From positions 8,982,501-9,046,500 of the forward strand of contig NC_092193.1 in assembly GCF_043641665.1 (NCBI RefSeq): a stretch of DNA of 64,000 bases. The letters run 5' to 3'. The notes beneath the pieces were generated by a model. It was not told where the DNA came from. It ran no database searches and saw only the letters and a program-made list of their open reading frames with translations. Source of the DNA: Enoplosus armatus. Its lineage: Eukaryota > Chordata > Actinopteri > Centrarchiformes > Enoplosidae. The number at the start of each line of letters is the position of its first letter. Within the stretch, counting starts at the first letter, position 1. Positions 1-12,619 of this stretch are shown in pieces. Made by a program: the position numbers and the translations under genes.

Positions 1-131
1 CGTCATTGTTATCAGGATCAGCTGATCAGAGATCACCAGTCAAAGCTACTCTGGCTAATGTGGAACAAAGACAGCAGGGGATAGTTTCTCCTTCCTGAGC
101 TTTAATATCTGAGTATTTATGACAGAGAGAT

Positions 132-142
132 GGTGTGTGTGT

Positions 143-193
<51 letters not shown>

Positions 194-212
194 CGTGTGT
201 GTGAGTGTGTGT
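132..212. repeat. (GT)n microsatellite
   Basis: A GT tract of about 80 bases with a few interruptions (TCT, GC). It lies inside the b4galt2 intron. Confidence 0.95.
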
Positions 213-321
213 AAGAGAGAGTTTGTGTCCACTATGTAATTATAGATTTAGCAAACCCAAGGCTTAGTGTGACTCAATCAACCTCTGATTTGTTGGGTGG
301 ATGGATACTGACGATAATGAG

Positions 322-322
<1 letters not shown>

Positions 323-363
<41 letters not shown>
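323..363. repeat. (TG)n microsatellite
   Basis: An uninterrupted TG tract of about 20 units. Confidence 0.95.
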
Positions 364-365
<2 letters not shown>

Positions 366-464
366 GTGTGCTTACCAGTGTGCAGGGGAACAGTACATTC
401 ATATTACATATTGTTCCACCTTTTTCTCCAAGATATGTATGACCAGTGTCACTGCCATTTATTT

Positions 465-470
<6 letters not shown>

Positions 471-496
<26 letters not shown>
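471..496. repeat. (GT)13 microsatellite
   Basis: Thirteen uninterrupted GT units. This is the third such tract within 400 bases. Confidence 0.95.
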
Positions 497-499
<3 letters not shown>

Positions 500-2118
500 G
501 CCACTTCTAGTTAATTAGAAAGCTTTTCGTTGATGAAGGCAATTCATACCGAGCTAAAAAAACACACTCTGCACAATCCCACGGTGCATTCATAGTGATG
601 ATGTATGGATTTTTTTTTCTGAATACACAGAGAGGATTATGGGATTTGTAGTTAAATGTTCACAATTGCAGAACACTATTTCCTAATTTTACTTTTCTTT
701 CTTTACTTAAATTCTTACTTAAATTGCTGAATGTTTTTCAAGCAGATTTTTACAAATTGTAAAACACTGAATAAATAATTTTGGAAAAAAAACAGCCATC
801 CAGTATGATACTACACCTTCAAAATGAAGTGTCCAACAGTGCTGCTGTGTGTGTGTGTTTTTGTAGACTTATATCCAACTGCATGAATCTCTGCTAATAG
901 CGCCGCTGTGAGTCTATAAGGTTGAAATACCACAGTGTAAATCGTTGACATTAAATCCATTTTATGTTGCAGGCTGACCCGGAAAAACAAAATTATGGCT
1001 ACGCTTGCTCTCTCGCTAATTGGAATGAGACTGGAGATGCATTTATTTACTGAACATAAAATAGTACCCTCCGGCTTCCAGCTCCGATGAAGGTCTCATC
1101 TCCCCTCCTCATTACACTAATCAATTATGAGCAAATCCTCTGTTATCGGGCATACAGTACGTACAGGCCGTAACAACAAATACAACAAGCCGACTAGATA
1201 AACAAAACAAGCAAATAGGTCATCAGAAAAGGTGATTAAGCAAGATAGAAAGTGATTAAAATAGAAAAGTCCCATTTCAAGCTCACTCATGCTGATCAAA
1301 ATCTTATTTCTGACTTTATAAGCTATAACAGGATTTTACTACACAGAATAGAAGCAGGACAACTGTGGCGTTTGTTTAAAATGACCCAAGAGGGAAGGGA
1401 AAACAGCTCTTTGTTCATCAATAAGATAAAAAGAATTTCAAGCTTCCAGACAATTCATGATTTTAATTGATTTCTACAACATAATTTAAATGCTACGTTT
1501 TTTTTTTACGACAAGACTGCTGAGTGAGAATAATAAAAGACCTGCACCACCTGCACGGCTGTCATAAGTATTTAACTTGTTATCCATACATAAAGCTGTC
1601 AGTGCCACAGGCTTCAAGCAGAGCACAAATATCAACTGTAATAATCAGTTTCAGCACAGATAAAGTAGAGACGTCTGCTCCATTTGTATTTCGACAAGAT
1701 GCCAACCCGATATCTGCAGACTGGTGGCTAGGTAGCATTAGCTTGCTGACTACATGGCAGCAACAGACTGTGGATCAAGTAAAATCGGCACACTGCCCCG
1801 TCGACTCGTCCCACGACCAGAGAGGAGGCCTCGTCACCTAACACAGCCCACATCATTTTAGTCTTTTTTCAGCGTTTGTCACCCACATATAGTGGAACTA
1901 TTCACATCACAGTTTGCGGGACTGTTGTGAATCAAAATGGCTAATGTAGCCACCTAACATCTACTAAAATAACCCTTTTGTGTTGTAATAACTCAATTTT
2001 CCTGATGTAGACATTTTACACATCATGCAAAAACAAAACATTTGAATTCATTCGATTTTTAACAGCACTTGGAAACGGTGGTGAAAGTGGAGGAGTATCA
2101 TATGGCATTATTACTCAC

Positions 2119-2467
2119 CAAGGCCAGGCGGGATCTCAGGGCAGGGCGGCAGCGGTTTGGGGGAAGGTGTCTGATTGGTCTCCGGCTGCACACTTGGCAT
2201 CAGCTGCTCGCCTGTGGCCAGGTAGCTGGCTAACGTTGTGTTGGGCCTGGAAAGGTTGTAATAGTAATAATGATGTCCGTTCCCTGCTGCTCCGCTGATG
2301 TTATTCCTGGATCCGTTGCGACCGTTGTTGAAGCGGCTGAAGAGGTCGAAGCGCTGCGAGTAGACGTCGAAGTACAGGATCATCATGATGAGGAAGTGGA
2401 GCAGGCAGAGCAGCAGGACGCCTTTACAGATGCGCTCCAGAGTCCGGCCCAACATCAGCCGGGTCAT
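2119..2467 (-). CDS. b4galt2: Beta-1,4-galactosyltransferase 2, first coding exon (partial gene)
   Basis: This exon encodes the N-terminal 116 residues of a type II Golgi membrane enzyme that transfers galactose from UDP-galactose to terminal GlcNAc. A short cytosolic tail (MTRLMLGRTLERICKG) is followed by a single signal-anchor helix at about residues 14-33 and then a low-complexity lumenal stem. The stem has several N-glycosylation sequons (NGS, NIS, NLS, NTT, NQT) and ends in PPCPEIPPGL. The pattern TLERxCKxVLLLCLLHFL and the end LPPCPxxPPGL match vertebrate B4GALT2 rather than B4GALT1. The start chosen is the ATG at 2467, which aligns with the mammalian start. The exon ends in phase 1 at 2119, before a GTGAGT donor. 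The catalytic domain (metal- and sugar-binding motifs) is outside the window to the left. The family and paralogue are recognised from memory of the proteins, not from a search. Confidence 0.85.
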
Positions 2468-2550
2468 GGCCGAGGAAGATGACCGTCCTGCGACGGCCAG
2501 CCACGACAACGCTGGCACGGCTACAGGCATACGCTCAGCCGGACGGCCAT
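2468..2550 (-). other. b4galt2: b4galt2 5' leader: upstream ORF and alternative in-frame start
   Basis: Directly upstream of the chosen start, the reading frame stays open to a second ATG at 2530, which would add 21 residues (beginning MPVAVPALSW). Another ATG at 2550, in a different frame, opens a nine-codon ORF that stops at 2521. Mammalian B4GALT2 also has an isoform with an N-terminal extension, as I recall. Whether this DNA is exon or intron is undecided: there is an AG at the end of GTCGCAG, but it lacks a good pyrimidine tract. Confidence 0.4.
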
Positions 2551-4301
2551 GTGGGCAAAATTAACTGCTATTAGATCTCTGATAAGGACATGTGGTTATC
2601 TGACTTCTGCAGGGGTCATGGGGTCATTAATGAGGAGAGGCAGGTTACACAGTCAGCTACACCTAAAGTCTGAGTTGCCAGACTCAGCCAGCTTGCTTCT
2701 GGTGCGTCCACAGATTGCCTGCATGACAAAAGTACACAAAAGTGTTTTAATCACCCTCAATCCCTGGGTGAGATGAACCTTGATCCAGGAACTTCTGCTC
2801 ATTCACTAACGTACTTAACTGCAGATACAGCAAATAAGTACTAATGATAAGTTCAGTGTAATCTAAGACATAAGGCCCCGATTTCAGATAAAACCTTGCT
2901 GATATGGGCATGCGATCATATGTTGAGTTAGTCGCTAACCCAGAGTGAAGTTGCTGCTGCAGCCATGTGGTGTCCCAACGTTAAAAGCCAAGTCCAATTA
3001 GTCCAACGACTGACGCTTAAAACTTCCAATCAATACGTGATCCCAGTGACGGCGCACAACTGGAAGCCGCCGACAAACATTCATCAGTGTAGAGTAGGGG
3101 CTCAGCTGACATTTCAGTCGAGATGTCCTCCTCTTATGGCATCGAGTCGGTCACAGAGTTTTCAAAAATACTGTCTCCTCTGCTGAAGGAACCTGAAGGA
3201 AAATAAAAGACAAAGGCGATTTAATTACACTAATTTATCAAACGTTTAACTAAAAGGATGGCTGTGTGCTGTTAAACAGTGTTAATGTTTTCACCAATGC
3301 AGGTGAAGTGCCATTAATCATCGCTGTGCATTTTCACCCAATACAGCGACTTACTGCATTATTCCCCATATGATATCAAACTAAACATCGATAATCCTCT
3401 CAATTCAAGAGGATTCAGTGACCTTGTTATTATTCAATATGGCTGGTTGAATAGCAGTGAAATACATTTGGAGGTTCACTCTCACTAGAAAAAGAAGTAC
3501 ACATGAGAATATGATGGAAACAGAATCAACAACAAAAGCATCTACAGACACAGACAAACAAAAAGCTTTGACTGGGGCTGTTCAGCCGAATTGACATGCC
3601 GAGTCAATTTTCCAGTCAAGTGGTTTAAAAAGCATTTATGATGGAATGAGACGGCAAGTGGGAATACACAATGCAGCGAACATACGAGCAATGGAGAGAA
3701 GGAGGGGACACTTAGAGTTTCCCCCACAGGCTATGCTTATTGTAGGTTTATGGCTTTTCCAATCAATGAGAGAAAAGAAGAAGATGAGGTTGAAGTAGAG
3801 GATAAAAGGCCCTGACCGACACCAGACTTTCTCATGAAAAACCAACCGAGTCAGAGAGAAGGAAAGAGAGGGAGTGATAAATGCTGAAATACTAATGCTG
3901 TTGTTTGGAAAAGGATGGATATTTAATGCATGTGGCAGCTCAGATTGTCTCCAGTGGCGCTTAACATAGCAGATACCCACTGGGAAAATCCCTCAAACAT
4001 GGCAAATGTTTTATATTTTATTGCACATTTAGCATTTCTGGAAATTGGTTGTTTGTCAGCCAGACTGGATGGGAGGAGGAGACATACACTTCGGTTTTGT
4101 AAAATACTGTTAAACCTCAATTATTTTGTATTTAATACTCTCAACTACCGAAAGCCGGCATTAAATGTCTGATTCATCGCTCCCTTTAATTGTTCTTTGA
4201 TCAGATAGGTTCTGATTTAAGCTAAATTTAAAGTCTAACTTTGAGAACCCAAAACAGCGAGGTGCAGACGAGCGAGTGCGAGCTTCAATCCAAGTCCATC
4301 A

Positions 4302-4748
4302 AAATGTTTTCGGCTATCTTGCTTTTATCTGGCTGATTTTTCGAGAAAAATTGGAAATTTAGTTAAAGGCAGAGAGGTTATCTGTGGTTACCTGTAACTA
4401 TTAAGAGATGTAAGAGACATAAGTATTAAAGTTTAATTTAACGAGTACAGAATTTGTTGAATTTGAGATTTAACCTCTTTTTCTCCGTGAATGGGTAAAG
4501 ATGAAAGATTGCATTTGCTCAATAAAAAATCTAAAATGTTGGTTATATTGTATCTTTTGTATTTGTAGTGATTTATGTTCATATGTCCACTAAGTATAAA
4601 CATGTTATTTTGCAAAAAGTCTTTACATACTTGACTATATGCCTATGGTGATCTACAGGTCACATGACCGATCAATAAACTGTGTGTAAGGAATCCAGAA
4701 ACAACTTCAGACATCACACTGATGAGGGCAAGATAGCCGAAAACATTT
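4302..4748. repeat. Inverted-repeat element with 21-bp perfect arms
   Basis: The arm at 4302-4322 is the exact reverse complement of 4728-4748 (core TTTTCGGCTATCTTGC), leaving about 405 bases between them. The interior is AT-rich with no coding frame. The geometry suggests a small non-autonomous DNA transposon or MITE whose outer ends lie a little beyond the arms. No target-site duplication was identified. Confidence 0.6.
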
Positions 4749-5182
4749 GGTGAATAAGGCATCGTGTTCTGGAGAAGAGCTGCGCAACGTGTTTTAATGT
4801 TGACGGACTTATATCTAAATTTAAGTTTATACTATTTTACAGGAGCTTATGTTGAACCAAACAAGACAAAAGTAAAGTTCTTAAAGTAAAGGAATCAATT
4901 TGGAAACTAAAATTTAATATTGTATGAGAAAAAAACTGTCCAATTAAATTAGAACGCGATAAGGTGAAATGCAGCATAAACTAAAAATAAGATCTGTGCC
5001 TGACTGGTTTGGTGAGTTTCTATGTTGCTTCTTGAGGCAGGTGGAGGCAAAATGCAGCAAATTGAAACATACGTTGGGTGACTGGGCTGATGGCTGCTGC
5101 CTGTCCAGAAAGTTGGCTGCTTCGTGCTGTTTCTGTCTTTTGTCTGTGGGCAGAAAAGTCGGCCAAGACTGAGCCTCCAGGG

Positions 5183-5184
<2 letters not shown>

Positions 5185-5220
<36 letters not shown>
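5185..5220. repeat. (GT)18 microsatellite
   Basis: Eighteen uninterrupted GT units. Confidence 0.95.
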
Positions 5221-5225
<5 letters not shown>

Positions 5226-5519
5226 TTTGTGCGAGTTAATGAGATGGATTTCTGCTGACCGGAAGACCCGGACACCGCACGCCAGTCGCACCATAATGCT
5301 TGTGCAGGTCAGCATTTATTTCCCAGCCGTGCTGCTCTTCAGTGACGAAACAGGCTGCCATGTAATGTATCAGGGGTGAATTTTTCAAACATGTGGTGAG
5401 GCAGTCAGACAGATAATCAGTAAGACAGACAGAGGAGTCCTGCCCTATTTTCTGCTTCAACTACACAGCTCGGGGGCAAGCGGGTTGCCCTCTGTGTCCA
5501 ACAGGTGTTGGACCATGTG

Positions 5520-5548
5520 ATTGTGATAGTGATAGTGATAGTGATAGC
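5520..5548. repeat. (GTGATA)n hexanucleotide tandem repeat
   Basis: About four and a half head-to-tail copies of GTGATA, followed by a divergent copy. Confidence 0.85.
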
Positions 5549-6316
5549 GTGGCACTGCTAAAAAATCAGCAGCAGAAAAACAGAAAAAATAAATCCACAG
5601 ACAAGATCAAGAAGCTATTTTGCCCGGGATGACCAGCTGCACAGGACTTATCAGAGATCAATGTAGATACAACTCACATCAGTGCTTTTTCTCTCATGTG
5701 GGGTACGAAAATGAACTAAATCCATCTGCACCTCGGCCTCTTTATTTGCTGACATTTCGCTCAACTGAATTTTCTGAAGACAACAAGTACTATCTTGAGA
5801 TTTTATTATTTTTTTGTCTTGAAAAAGGTCAGCAGGCCGAAACAAAAGACAATAAGGAAATCTCTGTCCTTCACTTCACTTGCTTTCTTCCTCTCTCTGG
5901 GACATCTCACAGGGATTGTATACAAGTGCAGAGTGTTCACTTTCAACTTAATATGTAAATGTTACCTTGGGAGAAACAACAAAGTCAGGAATGACTCTGT
6001 GAAGTCTTTGAAGCTTGTAAAGTCGTGGAGAGATGGAGAGAGAGAGACCAAGGAGAGAGTCAGAGATGGCCACAGTGACAGAGAGAAATAGACCTTTTAT
6101 GTAACCAGTTTATTCAAGGATCCTTGTAAGTCCCTTTTTAACAACAGCAATAAATTTCATAACAGTCCCAGATCATATCATGTCTGCCAAGGAACCCACA
6201 GAGAAAGGCTGAAAATATGTGAGGTGGAATACAACTGCACATTTCCATCTCCATTAGGTTTCAAGGTTGTTTCTAAATGAGCAGACCAAAGACTGGACAG
6301 TCCTGATGTCCTGTCG

Positions 6317-6343
6317 TCATCATCATCATCATCATCATCATCA
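6317..6343. repeat. (TCA)9 trinucleotide microsatellite
   Basis: Nine uninterrupted TCA units in non-coding DNA. Read on the minus strand it gives a run of Asp codons in a short frame, which is an artefact of the repeat. Confidence 0.95.
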
Positions 6344-6842
6344 CTAAGCAGTAGTAAGTTACAGATGACCAAAGAAGGAAAGGGTAACAGAAAATCACTG
6401 AGATTATAAACAAAAACAATGATAGAGCTATAAAAAATGCAGCTAAAGTCACAACTTCAACCAATCAAGGACACAATGCTGTACGTCATGGCTCCTAGTT
6501 TCATCAAAATTAAACCAGTAGTGAGTCCCAAAGTGGCCAATCTTTGTCATTTGTAAGGATTTCAGAGTTTCCCCTACCACAGAGAGTAGGGGCTCACTAA
6601 TCTGTATGTAAAGCTGCAAGAAAGCGCAGCCTCCGTCACCGAGGTTAACAACCGTGCTAACTCATTGTTCAGTGGGTTGTAGATTAATTATAATACAGCG
6701 AGGGAGGAACTGTGAGAGAGGATGTAGTCAAAGTGAGCTAGTGGGATCAAGAGGTGTGGGTGACACCTCACCAAGGTAGGCAACACCTTTTAGAATCCCA
6801 TTCAGTACCAATTAAAAAAACAAATTAATTAATTTAAATTTT

Positions 6843-6965
6843 AAGCCTAGCTTAGCATAAAGTCTGGAAACAGGGGGAAACGGCCAGCCTGGCTCTGTCC
6901 AAAAGTAAAAGAAATCTACCTATCAGTGCTTCTAAAGCCCCCTAATTAACTAATGATATCTCGTT
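6843..6965 (+). mobile_element. Fold-back MITE-like repeat, family A, fragment
   Basis: Contains the family signature TAGCTTAGCATAAAG, then GGAAACAGGGGGAAAC and CCTGGCTCTGTCC. The same order is found near 19.8, 58.0 and 63.4 kb. Only the left-arm part is recognisable here. The assignment rests on copies within this window; the family class is inferred. Confidence 0.65.
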
Positions 6966-9900
6966 TGTTTGTGTAAAACGACGTTTCACGGGGGCGTTTC
7001 CAAAATGTCCCAAGCTGTCACAAATTCCTATTAATTCCTATCCAAACTATTCCTATAAATTTGCCAGTTAGGAGTTAATGAGAAGTGTCAGGTTATAATG
7101 GTTGTACACCTGCATGAATATGATTGGACATAACTAGTCAGCTGGTAGCCAAACAGCCAGTGACTGTGGAGCATGAATGAAGCATGATCAGCTAATGTAA
7201 GAGCAAAGTCGGTGCTCTGCCTGAACGAACACAGTGCTTCATTAGTGCAGAAGCCGTCAGTGAATTAACTGATAATAAGCTGATAAAAATAAGTTATTTA
7301 TGCAGTAGAAATATCAAACATTTGCAGCTTCTCAAATATGAGGATTTGCTGCTTTTATCTGTTTGGTGTCACTGAATATCTTTGGGATTAAATCAGCAAT
7401 GTGAACACACCACTTTGGGCTAACTTTGGTAACTTGTGATGGCATTTGTTAAACTTTTAACCTTCGCTCTCTTTCTGATGACGATGTTGAATTTGATAAC
7501 CCAAAATTCTCTACAAACTCCACAGAACATCTTGAGTTGGGATGATGTTTTGGCAAGTTTTCACATAAGAGCTGGGCACAAAATAAAAGAGGAGAGTGTT
7601 TCAGCGACACTTCAACCAGAATTTTAAGATGTTAAAGTAAAGCTTTTAATAGAATATTAAAACATACGGGATCAACTGACCTCAGACAGAGAGGAAAAAG
7701 ACTGACAGAGAAAAACATAAAACTTAACAGACTGTCATTTCTTTTTCATTTTGCAAAGGTCATCTTGTTTTCATTTGTTGCTGTGATCATCTTACTCCTT
7801 CTAGTTCTTGACAAACTACAAGCCAAAGGAGCTCATTGAACTCATCATTTAAATGGGAAACATTTTCAAATACACATATATACGCAAACACGCAATGTGC
7901 ACACGTACATACAAGTGTAGCTTTCCATTGGTCCAGTGCTACATTTATTACAACACCTAAACACTCACACAGATAAACACACAGTCAGAGGGGAAATGCC
8001 TTGACAGATGCATCTGTAAGTGCAAGGAACTTCCTGTTTCACCTGGACACTTTTCTTGTGCAGTTTTGGATTCATATTTTGAAATGCGCTGCCAGTGGAA
8101 ACTCTTAACACCTCTTCAGGTTTGTTGGCATCAGCTGTAACAGGAGGTACAGGGATTGTACGTTTCCAAAAACATTCTCTTTGCGCTGCACTGTATTTGT
8201 CACCAGAAAATAAACAGTATGTTCTGGAAGCACCAGTCAGTGGAGGGATATATTTGAGCTATTGGGGCACAACAGAGGGCCTAAGGACAGCAGACAACAT
8301 GTTTCACTTGATATACACACAATCTACTGATTCTATCACTGCATTCATGTAACTTGCCAATCTATAGGTTGAAATGTTATTTTCATGGTTAAGAAAATCA
8401 AGTATGGATAATTATGGCGATGAAAATGAATATTTGAGACCTCGCAAAGTTAGAGGCCAAAGAACTGAGCTTTGAGTTTTAATCTTAAACATCTTTTTCA
8501 GCTACAAATTACAGTAATCTCAATCACTCGAAAAACAATAAGTCAGCTGTTGTACTCGCTTGAAGTATCATTGCTGAGTAACGATGGGTGTTTTCTCTGT
8601 CAAGTTTATTTGTCACCATTGCCGCATTTGACAGCTTTTCCCTCCAAATGCAGCATTCCTGTGTGGAGCAGCTAGCCTCCCGTATCCACGGAAAACAGTA
8701 AGCCAAGTAGCTTTAGCTGTACGGTCTGATTCTAGTTCTTTTGGCGGCCCAGGTTCAGTTGTCTCAGTCGAGGGATTATTTTCTTTTAGCTCTGTTTATA
8801 GTGACAAATCTTTCCATCACTTGCTCTCACAGTCGCTATTTGTGACTGCTGTGGACCCGGAAAACTTACAAGCTGAAAAGTGTGTCTTCCCTTATTATTT
8901 AACAGGGTAGGGTTTAAATAGAGTGATTTGGATGTTTATTGCTTGAAAACATAATATAAAAATGTGAAACCTAAATGTTACCTCTTTTCTGTATGATGAA
9001 ACTTAAAAATGCACAATTAACAACACACAAAGTATTAGTTCTTGATATACAAATGAGCTCTCATTAGTGATAACTCTTAAATTAAGAATAAAAACTGCTC
9101 TTGAGTGTTAAACCCTTCTTTTTTTAAGCCAAGTTCATCCTTTAAGGTGCAGCTCTGAAATTTACATTTTAATAACACTGCAGGACTTAGTTGTGGTACT
9201 GTGGTTTCTGGCTTTGCTCAAGCGTTGTTCATGTACACAACTACAGATGTGACTCTCACAGACCCGAATAATAACGTACAGTATATGAATTCCTGCTTTA
9301 AGTGGAAATTTATGTCACTGTAGCGCTGAAACGCCGCTTAGGATACATACAAACATGGATGTAAGATTAACTAGAAGGATATAACACATACACAGTGTGC
9401 GTATGTTCAAACCAACCTGTCACAAAGTGCTGTCAGTCGAATCAAGGCATTAAGTTGCCGTATGCAGGGTAAGCTGAAACACTCCTGTGTGAATATTTGC
9501 AGGCTTGAAAGGAACTCTTTAAAGAGACTGTACTTGTCCAATAACTTCTGGTCTTGTCACATAAATGTAATGGATGCCTCACTTTCAGACTTAACACACA
9601 CACACATATCAAAAAGTACATTCAGATGAAGTGCCAGCTAAAGCTCGTACAATGTCTACAACATCTGTATCTTAAAATTTTAATTGGTTGCCAGACGGGT
9701 AATTTGTGAGGGTACATAATTCATCGAGTCTAGGCCGAGCATATGCTGGAGGGAGAGTTCAGTCTGTGACTGCACTGGGGGCTTTTAATGTGAAGGGACA
9801 ACTCAAAACAAAAAAAAATCACCTCTTGTTACACACAGTCACATCAATGATTTCATCCTAAAAACAGCTGGACCGTAGAGCTTTGGGTTAGAAATCAAAA

Positions 9901-10678
9901 TGCCCACATTTATAGCAATGAATAGCAATAATCCCAGCCTGTTCCAAAGGTCACATGGTTTTATTCAAAGTTCATAGCATTAAGTGCAGAGCTGCTCTGG
10001 AGACTTTTTATCCTACCACTGCTAACCACTGGTCAGCTCCACTGGAACATTTGTGGGTTGAGTTCAGCTCCAGCTACAGTACATGCAGGGCCAAAGAGTC
10101 AAAAGAAAGCTAGGAGTATTTTAACCGCCGACCTTTTAGCCACAGGTTCCCAAGTTCAGTCCAGTCAGTCCACAGCAACGCTCAGATTCAGTAAATGTCA
10201 GCGTGAGGTTGAGGAATCTTTAAGTGCAAATGAAAAGATTTCTAAACTTTTCCCTCCACTCATTCTGTACAGCAGTTTGTCCGTTCCTCTCTGCGCCACT
10301 TCACCTCTCATTCAAACCAAACAACATGTTTCAGTCTCCACAAAGACAGGAACACGAGAGGAATCACCAGAACGCATTTTCAAACTTCAATTATTTGTGA
10401 GAAATGTGAGATGTGCATCTTTGTGCAGTTTAAACTTTGTTTGTATCGCGGGTGTCGTTAATGTGTGCATGTGTTCTGAAACTAAAACCAATCATGTACT
10501 GTATGTCTATAATCTGGGTGTCTTATTGTCAAAAGATCCAAATTTAACAAAATTCAAAATGCTCTGTAACATGTTAACTGCCGAATGGAATATAAAAACA
10601 AACAAAACAAAAAAGATATAAAACACTGTACTGTGTATGATAGCTGTCCTACTAGCTGGTTTCCACTCTATGATAAAC

Positions 10679-10930
10679 TAGGGCTGCAGCTAATGACTAC
10701 TTTCATTATCAATTAATCTTTTTATTCTTTTCTTCATTAATTGATTAGTAAGAAAAGCAATATCAGAAAGCCCAAGTTGACTGACTAAAAGCCCATATTA
10801 AGTTTACTATCATAGAGGAAAACCTGCACATATTCACAATTGAGGCGCTGGAACCAGAGACTTTTGTGGCATTTCTGCTTAAAAAAATGAAATAAAAATT
10901 TATCAATCATCATAATCGTTTCAGCTCTAG
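10679..10930 (+). mobile_element. GGGCTGCAGCTAATGA repeat, family C
   Basis: Starts GGGCTGCAGCTAATGACTAC, continues with alternating AATTAATC/ATTGATTAG blocks and ends near TCATAATCGTTTCAGCTC. Related copies, more or less decayed, are present at about 14.8, 16.3, 22.9 and 43.2 kb. It is a common teleost interspersed repeat without coding capacity. Its transposon class is not certain. Confidence 0.7.
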
Positions 10931-11869
10931 AACAGACCACAGAAATCATCAGCAACATTATCTACTGCAGGGACACAGTGACATTACTGAATCTGTTGCT
11001 GTTGGCAGTGCTGCACCTCTGCTGCCTGCAGTGCACCATAGAAGCATCAGATTTGTTATGTAAAAGGAAATGCATCAGTACTTTTGGTCTACAGGCCAGT
11101 TAAGTTTCTAGAAACCACCAGGGGTTTCTATTTTTCTTTAGTTTTCATCTCTTTTAATATATGAAAGCATCATTGTGTTGATGGGAACTTTCACAGCCAG
11201 TGTAGACAGACTGGTATCTGTCATCAAAAAGCTGTAAATGGCACTGTGACTGCTTTTAACTGAAATTATGATGTTTGCATAATCATCTCATCATCACACA
11301 CATTCTACCACTGTTTCCTTTAGTACAATTTCTCATTTTCCTCTAATTACCTCAGACTTCCTACAGTACCAGATTTCAGCCAGGTAACACAACAGGCTCC
11401 ACAGCAACACACCATCCAACACTAATCCTTTTCAACACATAATTACTTTCACAGTTGGGTTATGTGGAAAAAAACTGTGATTTCTAAAAGGAAGTTTTAG
11501 CTTTGTTTCAGGTTCAGGTACAGAACGGCACCACAGGAGCTGTTAGGAGATCAGTGTCGTGCTCAAGGGCACCTCAGCAGGGCAGACGCACAAGGCCACA
11601 CGAGCCTTCAACGCAGGTCACTGCTGAGGCACATGGCAGGAGATCAAAGAGGGATGAAAGGAAGGGGAGTGGAGCATTAGGATGAGTGAGAGCTGTGAAT
11701 CAGGTGCAGATTCAAAAACTGAAAACATCAATCTGCAGAGGGGCTGAATATAAAGTAATACAGTTGTATTGGTTGGGGCCCACTCCTCCACATACTGTGT
11801 TTCTATCCATTTGGCATCAGAGAGCTGAGCACATCAAATGAACAAAGAATATGAGGCTGTGCGCACCCA

Positions 11870-12619
11870 AAACACGGAGGTGACGTAAGCCGGCCAGCAG
11901 TTGGTATAGCAACATACAACAACAACATACAAAAACAACAACAACTGTCGGCCCATTTGTCCGTGTTTCTTAAATGTTAAAGACAGTTTTTAAAAATGGC
12001 GGTTGCCGGAGCTGCATTGGTGCACGTGTTTGACCAATCAACAAACACTTACGTCACTCCAACTGTCCTCCAACTTTTCTTAGAACAGTGAAAAAGTTCC
12101 TCCGGTCCGAAAAACGCCTATTGATCATCTATCGACTGTCGATTAGCGGGACAAGACAAACCAGACCGGAAGGCGAGTTCTTCTGCTCACAACGTTCAGG
12201 CTAACTAATGCTACGGGAGTGTTTAGCGCTGCAGATATGCGACAGCACTCGATCGCAGAGAATACATAATTTAAGCATCTGGTCAAAGTGATTGAGCCCC
12301 ACTAAAATGTGCCTTCAGTGTGCATGTTAGTCAGTCCGTTGTTCCTGCTTCATACTTCCCTGCAGTTGTTCAGGAGTTGTCATCAGGTCAGAGTCTTGGA
12401 TGGAGCATTACTGACATTTGTGTTATTATTTTTTTTTACAATATGTCAGTATTTCAGTGCATTAACTGTTACAGTAAGAATTATGTTGAATGTTTTCATT
12501 TTTCAAAATAAATGACATGGCATTTTGTTTTCGCTGCTTTACCGAAAACATAACAAACCGTGACCCTAAAACCGAGGTACAAACCGAACCGTGAATTTTG
12601 TGTGCCATTACACCCCTAG
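11870..12619. mobile_element. hAT-type DNA transposon remnant
   Basis: The right end, about 12,540-12,619, reads ACCGTGACCCTAAAACCGAG and closes with CATTACACCCCTAG. This is the terminal pattern of a widespread fish hAT-like element. The left limit is a guess, because the matching left end (AGGGGTGTAA) was not found. The interior near 12.0 kb holds an AAAATGGCGG motif, a CCAATCA box and TTACGTCA, and a 31-codon frame beginning at that ATG. No transposase domain remains. Confidence 0.5.

Larger units (their letters stand above)
1..2118 (-). other. b4galt2: b4galt2 first coding intron (right part)
   Basis: Intron DNA downstream of the b4galt2 donor at 2118-2117. It holds three GT microsatellites in its first 500 bases. 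No conserved coding exon was found between 500 and 2118. The short reading frames there carry no recognisable domain. Confidence 0.6.
2551..10678. other. Gene-free DNA between b4galt2 coding exon 1 and repeats
   Basis: Apart from the repeats listed separately, no protein family was recognised here. It is probably b4galt2 5' intron or intergenic DNA. The blocks at 6.5-7.4 kb look repeat-derived but were not assigned. Confidence 0.5.

Noticed and set aside
26..232. Histidine/threonine- or cysteine/valine-rich open frames over GT/CA tracts (also at 274-504, 4944-5315, 41540-42276, 47408-47821)
   Set aside because: They are translations of dinucleotide microsatellites and show no conserved protein sequence.
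2270..2482. Plus-strand acidic frame opposite b4galt2 exon 1
   Set aside because: Shadow of the real minus-strand coding exon.
6178..6372. Aspartate-run or methionine-run peptides on the minus strand
   Set aside because: Produced by the (TCA)9 microsatellite; no flanking coding signal.
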